64,000 nt of DNA from Palsa-883 sp963826975 (GTDB lineage Bacteria; Pseudomonadota; Alphaproteobacteria; Acetobacterales; Acetobacteraceae). The position numbers were made by a program, and so were the translations under genes. Position 1 is the stretch's first letter. Each line of letters starts with the position of its first letter. Below are positions 1-7,817 of the stretch, piece after piece. Below the pieces are notes generated by a model. It ran no database searches. It was not told the origin of the DNA and saw nothing but the letters and a program-made list of their open reading frames with translations. Where the stretch lies: the NCBI GenBank assembly GCA_963826975.1, contig CAWGZJ010000014.1:35436-99435 (forward strand). Direction: 5' to 3'.

Positions 1-162
1 CGTCGGCAAAGACCACCGTTCGAGGCTGCGGTATTCGATCTCGTACGCCTCCTGGGTAATGATCTCAGCCAGCCTGCGCCGCGGAACGCGCTTCGGGTAG
101 CCGCGTTCGCGCACAACTGCCTCGGCGCGTTCACGGGCGGTGAGGTGCTGTGTTTCGGACAT
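1..162 (-). CDS. small HTH-like protein, partial (runs off left edge)
   Basis: An ATG at 162 opens a frame that stays open to the window edge (54 codons), so the C-terminus is missing. The visible protein is Arg/Glu-rich and contains PRRRLAEIITQEAYEIEYRS followed by LERW. This resembles the small excisionase-like HTH proteins found beside integrases in Rhodospirillales. The protein at 1950-2306 has the same arrangement (ALVTQHFFRVSSRTLERWP), so the two look like distant paralogues. A weak GAGG lies before the start. Function in excision or regulation is inferred only. Confidence 0.5.
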   Translation of the reverse strand, partial: MSETQHLTARERAEAVVRERGYPKRVPRRRLAEIITQEAYEIEYRSLERWSLPT

Positions 163-284
163 CTGAGCCTCGCTGCGGGAATTAGCGTCGCGCAGGAGGT
201 TGGCGCCGGGTAAAATCTAAATGCCAGATTTCCCAAATTTCCCGGCGTGGAAAAACAGGAAGTTTCAGTCAATGTCTAGGGCTT

Positions 285-1745
285 CTAGGTGTTGTCCAAA
301 GTTGACCTAGGCCGCCTAGGGCGGTGTTCACCTTGCCTGCGTCGTTGGGCCGCGAACTCCCTCTCCACCGCAATTTTCTGGATTTGCACCTTGGACGCTT
401 TCTTCCCTGACTTCTTGAGCGCTCTCTGCACCAACGGCACAAGCTCGTTCACGTTCGGCCGGTCATTTGTTCTATACCCCTCACGCACAGCCTCGCGGAT
501 TGCGTTCTCACTCGCGGGCGTTAGCTGCCCATCTTCTGGCTTGACGGTGGAGCCGGGCACCTCAGTGGCGATGACAACCCCGGCCGGGGTGAAATTGGCG
601 GCGTCGCATTCGATTGTCAGATCGTCGGGTGCCGCCTGCAAACCTAGCCAGTGCTCAACTTCCTCCGCCGGAACAGTGATCGCGTGCGGGTGGACGCTCT
701 CGCGGCCAATGAAAAGGCTGCCGCAGGGCGCGCCGCTCTGCGCGTCGTCTTGGTAGCGTCGTAAATCGAAGTCTAAATTATCGCGCTCCCATTGCGCCAA
801 CTTCGGGCCTCGGCCGGGCGCGGATAATTTGCCCCTGCGCGGGGTCAGTTCACCGGTGCGTGTCGCCCGATGCAGCAGGCTCCATGCGCGGTCCGGCGGA
901 TACGCGAGCTCTTCCATGATTCGGCGCACCGCCCACGGAAGGGTGGCTTCCGGCGGCATATCCGCCGGCTGCGGCTTCAAATCCACCTCGGCGTCGCCCC
1001 CTGTCCCGCTCGCCGCCACCAGTCGCAGCACGTCCTCGCGGTTAACAAAATAGCCCCGAGCTTCGATGTCCTCCATTGTGGCGGGCGCCAAAAGCAACCG
1101 CGGTCCTTCGCCGTCATGCACCCGCACCTGCCCATCGGCGATCGCCTGTGACAGCCGATCCTGGGCCTCTCGCCAGCTCTTCCCGTGCGCCACGCGCCAT
1201 TCATGCTCCACGGCGGCGCGGTCGTCGCCGAACGGCATGTCGGCATACGCCTCGGTGCCGGGCAACTCGTGTGCGCACATCAGCATCGCACCGCGATAGC
1301 GGCGGGCCAACGCCTCGTCCCCCCATGTCAGAAGCGCGGTCGCAGCGGTCGGGGTGAAGTGGCGCAGCGACGCATAGGACAGCACCGGCGCGGCATTGGC
1401 CTCTGCCTCGAATTGCCCCGCCCCCTCCTGCGCGAGACCTTGGCACTTGGCAACCACGTGCGCCCGGTCGAATTCCCACAGGCTGTCCAGAACGTGCGCG
1501 TCAGAAAGGAGGTGAGCGTTGCTGGCGTCCCGGAACGCTTTGGCATCATCCGCTGCCGTCCAGAGCCCTCTCTCCCGAAACGAAGCGCACTTGGCCGCTA
1601 GCGGACCACACGGCCGACCATGTATCTCGCCATTCTCATACCACCTCTGCAACCACAGCAAAGCAGTGTGCCGGCCGCAGTAGTGACGCGCCTTAAGCAA
1701 CTCAACGGCAGATCCCGCTCCAATCCAAGGGGCTTCTACTATCAT
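285..1745 (-). CDS. hypothetical protein of the integrated element, about 486 aa
   Basis: A long frame on the minus strand. The ATG at 1745 is preferred because GGAG lies 8 nt upstream; a GTG at 1772 has no ribosome site. Two segments look alike: an N-terminal stretch with VELLKARHYCGRHTALLWLQ and a middle stretch with AWSLLHRATRTGEL, both followed by short basic turns, which suggests an internal repeat of a helical unit. The C-terminus is strongly basic (RRRQGEHRPRRPRS), as in nucleic-acid-binding proteins. I do not recognise the family. It sits between small HTH-like genes in the mobile element and probably belongs to its cargo or replication/regulation set. Confidence 0.6.
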   Translation of the reverse strand: MIVEAPWIGAGSAVELLKARHYCGRHTALLWLQRWYENGEIHGRPCGPLAAKCASFRERGLWTAADDAKAFRDASNAHLLSDAHVLDSLWEFDRAHVVAKCQGLAQEGAGQFEAEANAAPVLSYASLRHFTPTAATALLTWGDEALARRYRGAMLMCAHELPGTEAYADMPFGDDRAAVEHEWRVAHGKSWREAQDRLSQAIADGQVRVHDGEGPRLLLAPATMEDIEARGYFVNREDVLRLVAASGTGGDAEVDLKPQPADMPPEATLPWAVRRIMEELAYPPDRAWSLLHRATRTGELTPRRGKLSAPGRGPKLAQWERDNLDFDLRRYQDDAQSGAPCGSLFIGRESVHPHAITVPAEEVEHWLGLQAAPDDLTIECDAANFTPAGVVIATEVPGSTVKPEDGQLTPASENAIREAVREGYRTNDRPNVNELVPLVQRALKKSGKKASKVQIQKIAVEREFAAQRRRQGEHRPRRPRSTLDNT

Positions 1746-1953
1746 CTGCACGGCTCCACAGGCCGCCCGCACAATGGGGTCGGCGGGCAGCCCGGTGCGG
1801 AGCCGGGTTTTCGGGGATCAGCCTATCCCGCCGAGTCGCATTATACCCCATCGCTCCGGACCGCGGGGCGAGAACATGCCCGAGGTGATACTCCGTGGCA
1901 TTACTGCGCTGGCGCTGGCCGACCCCATTTTGCGGTGGCCGGGCGCTCGTCAT
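1702..1953 (-). CDS. small hypothetical protein, 83 aa
   Basis: Its ATG overlaps the stop of the upstream 118-aa gene as ATGA (1950-1953), the usual sign of translational coupling. Its 3' end overlaps the start of the 486-aa gene by about 43 bp. The N-terminal half (TEYHLGHVLAPRSGAMGYNA) looks protein-like, the C-terminal half less so. No family recognised. It could be an artefact of high GC, hence the low confidence. Confidence 0.35.
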   Translation of the reverse strand: MTSARPPQNGVGQRQRSNATEYHLGHVLAPRSGAMGYNATRRDRLIPENPAPHRAARRPHCAGGLWSRADDSRSPLDWSGICR

Positions 1954-2306
1954 GTCCTCGTTCCACCCCGAACCCTAGGCGCCCGGTCCAGCATCGTCTG
2001 AGCTACCCGGAACAGCTCACCGGTCTCGATGTGAGCGCGTCCATTTACCACCGTCACCACAACCGGCCAGCGCTCCAGCGTCCGGCTGCTCACCCGGAAG
2101 AAATGCTGCGTCACCAGCGCGGCGGCATCATCGCGGGGGACACGCGTTGGTAGTGTGGCGAGGAGTTTGATGATGGTCGGCCGCACTGTCGCTGTACCTG
2201 GGTCGAGAAGGTCAGCGCGAGGCTCGCACCCTGTACCACACCACATCGCCACTGCCCGCGTATCACGCCCTCCGTGCTCGACCATGCCGACCTTACTCCC
2301 AAGCAA
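1950..2306 (-). CDS. small HTH-like protein, up to 118 aa
   Basis: The C-terminal 65 residues form a compact helical unit with ALVTQHFFRVSSRTLERWP, then NGRAHIETGELFRVAQ. This resembles short excisionase/MerR-like HTH proteins next to integrases in Rhodospirillales. The region before about residue 50 looks less like protein, so the true start may be an internal GTG; the far upstream ATG at 2306 is the longest choice. It overlaps the next gene by ATGA. The likely role is regulation or excision of the element, by context only. Confidence 0.5.
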   Translation of the reverse strand: MLGSKVGMVEHGGRDTRAVAMWCGTGCEPRADLLDPGTATVRPTIIKLLATLPTRVPRDDAAALVTQHFFRVSSRTLERWPVVVTVVNGRAHIETGELFRVAQTMLDRAPRVRGGTRT

Positions 2307-2451
2307 AACTCATGTGGGATCAGGCTCGGCCTGGACACGTCTGTCTGTCAACAGAATAGAGATAGTAATATATAGTAGAATAGAGGCGTATAGAGAGCTG
2401 CGGCGGCGTACAGCGTTCTCGGCATTACGACAGGCGGCGGCAATTTTCAGT

Positions 2452-2640
2452 TCACATCCGCTTGTGTAGTTGCGCAGCAAACTTCGCGCCTTGTGGCGCC
2501 GGCGTGCCGTCCTCGCGCCACACCGATGGTGAGTTGAACGGCGCATGCCACCGCTGGTTGCTCGCGGTCGTGGGCGAGCCGACCACTGCGTCCGTCAAGG
2601 CGTCGTGGATGTCGTCGGGTGCAGGCGATGCGATTGCTCG
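2452..2640 (-). other. coding-like fragment downstream of the relaxase remnant
   Basis: On the minus strand one frame reads HDALTDAVVGSPTTASNQRW and ends PQGAKFAAQLHKRM, stopping with TGA at 2452. It has no clear start codon and no recognised family, but its composition is protein-like. It lies just 3' of the relaxase wreck, so it may be the remains of the next gene of the mobilization cassette. Between it and the HTH gene (2307-2451) is an AT-rich stretch with no gene visible. Confidence 0.25.
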
Positions 2641-2669
2641 TGACTGCCGAGGTGCGGCGGCAGGTTAAT

Positions 2670-3096
2670 GGCATCGTGCCACTCAAATGATAGCCGAGCG
2701 AGCGCGGGTTGCCGAGGGGGACCAGCTCGAAACCGACGATGTCAACGATCATGGCGAAGCGACTGGATGCAGTGGCACTCGCCGCCGATAGTTACGGGCA
2801 ACGTATTTACCTTCGGCGGAGGCAACCGCTTGGCCCTGAGGACGCATGATCCGCGTTATGATGATCGTGACCCGGCGCCTCGGTGATCGCGGCGACAGGA
2901 GGGGCCACGCGACGGCGGCGGGCGACGGTCGAGCGCGCATTGCGCGCGCCCGTGAGTTGAAAGTTTTGCCGGTATGCCCGGCCCTCTTCGCGGCCCGCAT
3001 CATCTCGCCCAAGAAAGTCATTGGACGCTTGGCGCCGCAGTTGCCGTGCTGGATGCGCCCGTGCCAATTCCGCAGCTCGTTATCGCCCGCGGCCAT
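2670..3096 (-). pseudogene. relaxase (VirD2-like, DUF3363 type) remnant with internal deletion
   Basis: From an ATG at 3096 the frame reads GDNELR, then GAKRPMTFLGEMMRAAKRAG, then RRVTIIITRIMRPQG. This is the N-terminal signature of mobilization relaxases carrying DUF3363. It then passes directly to YVARNYRRRVPLHPVAS and, after a frame change near 2752, FAMIVDIVGFELVPLG, which matches the extreme C-terminus of the same family. Most of the several-hundred-residue middle is missing, so this is an internal deletion plus frameshift. Such relaxases nick the transfer origin of conjugative elements. It follows the transglycosylase wreck in the order usual for these cassettes. Recognition is from memory of the family. 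Confidence 0.65.
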
Positions 3097-3345
3097 CACG
3101 ACGCCTCCGCGGAAACGTTTGTGGGGTGGCGCTTGAAGCATTGAAATCGCGCGAGAAAAGGCCGAAAGCGCCAGCAAGGCGCAAGCGAGAGCCGACAGGA
3201 AACCCCAATACAATCAACCACATGCACCCCGGCCGGTGGCGGTGCGTTTTATCTTGCCGTCCGCTGGTCGGGTTCCTGTGCTCCCACCTTCCAACGCTCA
3301 AACGTCCGCCATGGCCCGCTACCCCGCGATCAAGCGAAACCCGCT

Positions 3346-3905
3346 TCATGGCTGCGGATTTTCATCAGACGTGCAGATGAACCGGCCCGACGATTGCGGC
3401 GTGAGCCCCATCCAATTCTCTGCTGCTTTGTGAACCGATCGTTGGCCTGAACGCGGATCGGATGGCACCGGAGGGTGCATCGTGCTGCTTTCGGCATGCA
3501 CAACGAACAGCGCATTCAGCCCACGAACGCATCACCGTCTCGACGATTACGGTGCCGTCGACCAAGGCACCGGCGAGCGGCGGAGCAACGGCGGCGACGT
3601 AGACTTACGTCTCGGCAGGCGGCACCTGGCCAGCCGCGAGATGGTCTTCGTATCGCCCCGCACCGGCATTGTAGGCAGTAAGGAGACCCGGGGAGCCGCA
3701 GCGATCGTGCGGCTCGCGCAGTTACACAGCCCTGGTCCAGATATTGTCGTACGTATCAGACAGATCGGCGCCGACACCGCTGCGGGAAAGGAGGCCTGCC
3801 CACGCTGCGGGCATGACTTGCACCAGGTCCATTGCCCCCTTGGGCAACAAAGCACGCACATCACCGACGCTTCCGACCGACATCACGGCGCGCATCGACC
3901 CGTTG
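3346..3905 (-). pseudogene. degenerate VirB1/TrbN-like lytic transglycosylase
   Basis: Minus-strand reading gives the SLT fold signatures PKGAMDLVQVMPAAW, then LREPHDRCGSPGLLTAYNAG and GRYEDHLAAG. Two in-frame TAA stops interrupt it, one after NIWTRAV and one after PPAET, each at a position that normally encodes a residue. The catalytic Glu expected in the RAVM.VES motif is Gly (AVMSVGSVGD, GGA for GAA). A frame change near 3510 restores a tail (LFVVHAESSTMHPPVPSDP) ending at its own stop at 3346. In conjugative cassettes this enzyme opens peptidoglycan for the transfer channel. Here it cannot be functional. Confidence 0.75.
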
Positions 3906-4095
3906 AACGGAAGTCGTGATCGCGATCATTCTTTACATTACGCACGTAGCTCGTCCGCTCAACAACGGCACGTCGATCGCCAATGTGACGGTTGCGGCGC
4001 AGGCACGAGGCGATCCAGCGACCGACGTCCTGACGGGGTCGCACGTGATCGGCGGTCGGGGTTAGGGCACGGGTCTACCCGGCCGGGCGCGTCGC
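3906..4095. other. intergenic remnant between transglycosylase wreck and integrase
   Basis: About 190 bases with no intact gene. It probably contains the frameshifted 5' end of the transglycosylase and worn-out cassette sequence; nothing specific can be named. Confidence 0.3.
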
Positions 4096-5490
4096 TCAGC
4101 CGGCGCGCGCCATTATAGGGACCACATTGGCTGCCGCCTCGCCGCAGCTGATCGCCTCGGCCAGTAGCTTGCCCCACAACTCCATCGCCCGGACTTGCTC
4201 GGGCCACCGGCTTGCCCGCTGGTAGACGCCCAGCACGCCGCCGCGCGTCGCCGACTGCCGGTGGTTCAAGATCGCGTCGGCTACGGCTTCCGGGATGCTG
4301 GCCTCGCCGAGTGCGGTGGCGAAGGACCGGCGGAAGTCATGCCAGGTCCAGCCGGTCAGAGCCGCCGGCCCTTCCTTCCCATCCTGGGGGCCAGTGGCCG
4401 CCGCCAGCGCGCCCTTAATGGCGGTGAACGTTTGCAATACCTCGCCAGAGACGGGCGCCCGGAACACCAAGCCCGACGGTGGCGCACCGCCGACCAGGTT
4501 GCGCGCAACCTTCTGGTGATCGCCGCGGACCTGCGCCTCGACGAGCGCCTTACGTCGTGCCTGCAACACCTCCAACGCCATCGCATGCAAGTGCAGGCGG
4601 TGCGGATCGCGGTTCTTCGTCATGTGGTTTGGCTGGCGCCACTCTGCCGCGGCGAGGTCGACGTGTGACCAGTCGAGCCGGGCTGCCTCACCACGGCGGC
4701 ACGGCATTGCTATCAGAAACCGAGCCAAGTCGCGCCAGACCGGCTCCTCCAATCGTCCGGCCGCGTGCCAGAGCCGCGCCAATTCGGCCGGCATGAGATA
4801 GTGCGCCCGCGGCTGCCGCGCCTTCGGCCGCCGCGTGCGAGCGATCAACAGGCAGGGATTCGCTTTGACGTGCCCAGCGTCCTGGCACCAATCCAAGAAC
4901 CGAGACAGCGCGCCAAACCTTGCGTGCAGATTGTCGCCAACATCTAGCAGTCGTCGCACGTCCGCATCGATCAGCAAGGCCGCTGGTGTATCCGCCGCAT
5001 CCATTTCGGCGATTGCCAGCCTCAATTGCTGCATTTCCTCTGCGACGTATCGTGGCGACGGTATCCCAGCGCCACGCACCTTCGGCCGCCGAGCGAACGC
5101 CTTGGCATACTCATCCGTGAGCCGGCCCAAAGTGGCCCCACGCTCACGGCGCTCGGCTTCGGCGCGAGCCTTCCTTTCCGCAGCGGGATCTGCGCCCGCT
5201 GCCGCCTGTCCCTTGATCCGATTCGCCTCCGTCCGAGCATCGTCTACCGAGAGTGACGCGGGATTGCCGAGTGTGACCGCCCGGTTCGGCCAGCGCCGCC
5301 CGGTCACAGGATCGGAGCCGCGCGGCCGGTAGGCGTAGCTCCACGTCGTCGCGGTCGGGTTCACGATCAGCGCCAGGCCGCGACAGTCCTTATCTCGCAC
5401 AATCAGCCGGTGGTCCGCCTTCCGCTTTCGCCACGCCGCGTCGATCGTTGCCCTTGTGATCTTCACGGGCCCTTCGCTGGTGATTTTCAT
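4096..5490 (-). CDS. tyrosine-type site-specific integrase, 464 aa
   Basis: Phage/island integrase that would insert and excise the element at a tRNA-Arg 3' end. Residues about 10-110 form the DUF4102-like arm-binding region (DKDCRGLALIVNPTATTWSY). The central core-binding region precedes a catalytic domain with Arg in MPCRRGEAARLDW (about 263), HDFRRSFAT (about 382), the second His in ILNHRQS (about 407) and the Tyr nucleophile in GVYQRAS (about 420). All expected residues are visible and the length fits the family. Its start faces the tRNA fragment at 5673-5722, the normal layout of an integrase beside its att site. It appears intact although its neighbours are decayed. Confidence 0.95.
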   Translation of the reverse strand: MKITSEGPVKITRATIDAAWRKRKADHRLIVRDKDCRGLALIVNPTATTWSYAYRPRGSDPVTGRRWPNRAVTLGNPASLSVDDARTEANRIKGQAAAGADPAAERKARAEAERRERGATLGRLTDEYAKAFARRPKVRGAGIPSPRYVAEEMQQLRLAIAEMDAADTPAALLIDADVRRLLDVGDNLHARFGALSRFLDWCQDAGHVKANPCLLIARTRRPKARQPRAHYLMPAELARLWHAAGRLEEPVWRDLARFLIAMPCRRGEAARLDWSHVDLAAAEWRQPNHMTKNRDPHRLHLHAMALEVLQARRKALVEAQVRGDHQKVARNLVGGAPPSGLVFRAPVSGEVLQTFTAIKGALAAATGPQDGKEGPAALTGWTWHDFRRSFATALGEASIPEAVADAILNHRQSATRGGVLGVYQRASRWPEQVRAMELWGKLLAEAISCGEAAANVVPIMARAG

Positions 5491-5672
5491 AGTGGTCCTG
5501 TTTGCGTCGAATCGCGGGTGTTGCTAACAGGACATTGACAGGACAGAGGCTGCGAAAGCAAGCGGCGAACCACGGGAACCTGCGGGAGGGAATAACTAGG
5601 TGCAATCTCGATTTCGGCCATTATGTCGTGGTACTGCGGAGCTGTGCGGAAGCTGGCGGAAGTGGTGACTCT

Positions 5673-5722
5673 CAGACTACGGATCTGGGGGTTGGGAGTT
5701 CGAAGTCTCTCCGGGCGCGCCA
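5673..5722 (+). other. 3' half of tRNA-Arg(ACG): probable attachment-site repeat
   Basis: The sequence from CAGACTACGGATCTGG to the final GGGCGCGCCA matches the anticodon stem-loop, variable loop, T arm and CCA end of alphaproteobacterial tRNA-Arg(ACG). The anticodon loop CTACGGA is visible. The 5' half of the tRNA is absent and the T loop has one extra base (GTTCGAAGTC instead of GTTCGAATC), so it is not a functional tRNA. Integration into the 3' end of a tRNA leaves exactly this kind of partial copy at the distal end. The intact tRNA should lie left of the window. Confidence 0.8.
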
Positions 5723-5878
5723 CTTCGGTCCAACGTCGCGAATGCCCCAGCCCTCCCTTTTGTCCCTGCGATGGCGACGAACGTGTGCAGCAGTTCGTTT
5801 CTCGACCCCGGACCGATCGCTTTTGCAAATCGGGGCGCGATCCCGGCCGTGGCGACGACGCTAGCCGCCAGCGCTGAG

Positions 5879-5919
5879 CCCGCCGCGGGCGCGCGGCTGA
5901 CGCCGAGGCCCGCGGCGGG
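5879..5919 (+). terminator. GC-rich hairpin at the island boundary
   Basis: A perfect 12-bp inverted repeat, CCCGCCGCGGGC at 5879-5890 and its complement at 5908-5919, with a 17-base loop. There is no T-run, so it is at most a terminator-like structure. The flanking 5723-5952 contains no convincing gene. Confidence 0.35.
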
Positions 5920-5952
5920 CGATGCCGCGCGCCGGCTACGGATGACCGGGTA

Positions 5953-6243
5953 ATGCGCGCCTTAGTTGTCATCACGGGCGTCGGAATGGCGTTGGCCGGG
6001 TTTGCCGTGGTGTGTCACCAGATGCTGCTGTGGCAGCAGGACGGCTATTGGAAACCGATACCGTTCGGCGTCCTCTGGGTTGCGCTCGGGGGCGCTGCGC
6101 CAGACCTGTTGGACGTGCACGGCATCGGCGGGATTATGGCGTGGCTTATGGCTCAACCTCTTAGCGTGATTCTCCTGCTCCTCGGCGGATCGTTTACCTG
6201 GATAGGCATCGAGGGGATCAGTCGCGCGCCGCCCAAGATCTAG
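5953..6243 (+). CDS. small inner-membrane protein, 96 aa
   Basis: Two hydrophobic segments are visible, about residues 4-24 (VVITGVGMALAGFAVV) and 66-86 (MAQPLSVILLLLGGSFTWIG). They are joined by an amphipathic stretch with tryptophans. It resembles uncharacterised two-helix proteins of Rhodospirillales. It is the first gene on the chromosomal side of the att repeat and is transcribed toward the TetR gene, though 70 bp and a promoter separate them. Function unknown. Confidence 0.6.
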   Translation: MRALVVITGVGMALAGFAVVCHQMLLWQQDGYWKPIPFGVLWVALGGAAPDLLDVHGIGGIMAWLMAQPLSVILLLLGGSFTWIGIEGISRAPPKI

Positions 6244-6264
6244 TCCCAGCCTCGACGGCGCGCC

Positions 6265-6316
6265 TTGACACGCGAAGCGCCCTAGTCCATCGTCACTAAC
6301 GAACGTTCGTAAGTGA
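6265..6316 (+). promoter_or_regulatory. promoter and TetR-type operator before the tetR gene
   Basis: TTGACA at 6265-6270 is followed about 17 bases later by a weak -10 (CATCGT). A 24-bp imperfect palindrome at 6293-6316 (TCACTAACGAAC / GTTCGTAAGTGA, 11 of 12 positions symmetric) covers the predicted transcription start. An operator placed here would let the repressor shut off its own operon. Because it reaches 6316, it argues against the GTG at 6313 and for the ATG at 6322 as start. Confidence 0.55.
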
Positions 6317-6321
6317 CGCGC

Positions 6322-6885
6322 ATGCACGACACCCAACCACCCAAGGAGCGGATCAGGCGCGAGGCAATGCGCCTGTTCGTCGACCATGGTGTCGACGCCG
6401 TGTCGATGCGCGACATCGCCGACGCCGTAGGCCTGAAGGCGCCCAGCCTCTACGCCCATTTCCGCAGCCGCGAAGAGCTGATCGGCGACCTGTTCTTCGC
6501 CAGCTACGCCGAGTACGGCCGCCGCCTGGCCGAGGCCGCCGCGACCCCGGGGGGCTTCCACCGCCAGCTCGAGGCGATGGTCCGCGTGGTCTGCGCCCTG
6601 CACGCCGAAGACGAACTGCTGTTCAATTTCCTGCTGCTCACCCAGCATGGTTTCCTGCGCCAGATCGCCCGTGATGACCGCAACCCGGTCGAGATAATCT
6701 GTCGGTGCGTCGCGGCGGCGATGCAGGCCGGAGAAATCCCCGCGGGCAACGCCACCCTCGTGGCCGGTGCCATCATCGGCGTCATCGTCCAGCCCGCGAC
6801 ATTCAAGCTCTACGGCCGCCTGAACGAGGGGTTGGCCGATCTCGCGGACGACGTTGTTGCGCTTTGCCTGAAGGTGGTGTCGTGA
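6322..6885 (+). CDS. TetR/AcrR family transcriptional regulator, 187 aa
   Basis: N-terminal HTH of the TetR family: IRREAMRLFVDHGVDAVSMR, then DIADAVGLKAPSLYAHFRSR. A helical ligand-binding domain of typical length follows. The ATG at 6322 is chosen because the upstream GTG at 6313 lies inside the operator. The stop overlaps the next gene as GTGA (6882-6885), so the regulator and the hydrolase are translationally coupled. It most likely represses its own operon (hydrolase and the acyltransferase-ligase gene behind it) and responds to a lipid or hydrophobic compound. The ligand is an inference. Confidence 0.9.
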   Translation: MHDTQPPKERIRREAMRLFVDHGVDAVSMRDIADAVGLKAPSLYAHFRSREELIGDLFFASYAEYGRRLAEAAATPGGFHRQLEAMVRVVCALHAEDELLFNFLLLTQHGFLRQIARDDRNPVEIICRCVAAAMQAGEIPAGNATLVAGAIIGVIVQPATFKLYGRLNEGLADLADDVVALCLKVVS

Positions 6886-7805
6886 ACCGGCTTCTCGCAA
6901 CCCTCGGGGACAGCCAGGTCTGGTCCGACCTATGGGTCCGCTCCGGCTGGCGCGTGCAGCGCAGCACGCGGTCGGGCGCAGCGCGGCTGCTCGATCCGAC
7001 TGGACGGATTGCCGCTTCGGATTCACTGGAGGCCTGCCTGGACACTGCGCGCGCGATGGCTCCCGCGGCCCGCGGCGAGCGCGCCGTCATTCTGCTGCAC
7101 GGCCTCGGCCGCGGCCGCGCCGTGATGCGACGCCTTGAGCAGGCGCTGCTGGCGGCCGACTGGGTGGTTGCCAATGTCGGCTACCCCAGTCTCCGCCGCC
7201 CATTGGAGCATCATGCCGACGCGGTGCGCGGCATCGCCCGCGCCATGCATGCGGACGGCGCGCGAGAGATCGCCTTGGTCGGCCATAGCCTGGGCGGCCT
7301 CGTCGCCCGAACCGCGGCAGCCCACGCCGCGCAGGACGGCTGGCGCCTGGGCCGCATGGTCCTGCTCGGCTCCCCGGCCCAGGGGTCCGTTGTCGCCGGG
7401 GTGCTCAAGGACTTCGCCCCGTTCCGGGTCATCGCGGGTGACTGCGGCCAGGCTGTCACGCCGCTCCGAGCCGTCCGCGTGCCGGTGCCTGCGACCGAGA
7501 TTGCGGTCATCGCCGGGGGCAACGGCAAGCGTGGCTACAATCCATTTCTGGATGGCGACAACGACGGCCTGGTCACGGTCGCGGAAACGCGCATGCCGGG
7601 GATGGAAACCGATTTCGTGCTCGTGCGGTCGATGCATGCAACGTTGCCGCTGCACCGCGACGTTGTGACGGCTACGATCCGTTTCCTCGACACCGGCTGC
7701 TTCCTCGACACCGGCCACCTCGGCGCGCCGGGCGTGCCCGCACCCCAACATTCCGCTCCCCAACCATCCGCCAACCAACCTTCCACCAACCAACCTTCCG
7801 CGTGA
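6882..7805 (+). CDS. alpha/beta-hydrolase, lipase-like, 307 aa
   Basis: Starts at GTG 6882 overlapping the TetR stop. An oxyanion-type HGLGRG lies near residue 75 and the nucleophile elbow GHSLGG near 133-138 (Ser about 135), both typical of single-domain lipases/esterases. No signal peptide is seen, so it is probably cytoplasmic. Placement between a TetR regulator and an LplT-PlsC-Aas gene suggests a role in acyl-ester or lysophospholipid turnover (inference). The C-terminus carries two 18-bp repeats (FLDTGC/FLDTGH) and then four 15-bp units (7743-7802) that end directly at the stop codon. Confidence 0.85.
   Translation: MNRLLATLGDSQVWSDLWVRSGWRVQRSTRSGAARLLDPTGRIAASDSLEACLDTARAMAPAARGERAVILLHGLGRGRAVMRRLEQALLAADWVVANVGYPSLRRPLEHHADAVRGIARAMHADGAREIALVGHSLGGLVARTAAAHAAQDGWRLGRMVLLGSPAQGSVVAGVLKDFAPFRVIAGDCGQAVTPLRAVRVPVPATEIAVIAGGNGKRGYNPFLDGDNDGLVTVAETRMPGMETDFVLVRSMHATLPLHRDVVTATIRFLDTGCFLDTGHLGAPGVPAPQHSAPQPSANQPSTNQPSA
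7743..7802 (+). repeat. 4 x 15-bp tandem array at the 3' end of the hydrolase gene
   Basis: Units CCCCAACATTCCGCT, CCCCAACCATCCGCC, AACCAACCTTCCACC and AACCAACCTTCCGCG encode APQHS-like pentapeptides (consensus xxQPS). The array ends at base 7802 and the stop codon begins at 7803. A separate 2 x 18-bp repeat lies just upstream at 7683-7718. Confidence 0.9.
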
Positions 7806-7817
7806 AAGCCCCAGGCC

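Noticed and set aside
2749..3213. An intact 154-residue gene starting at 3213
   Set aside because: The relaxase similarity begins only at the ATG at 3096, and the frame ends abruptly where the family's C-terminus continues in another frame.
5651..5722. A functional tRNA-Arg gene
   Set aside because: Only the 3' half matches; acceptor 5' strand and D arm are absent and the T loop has an extra base.
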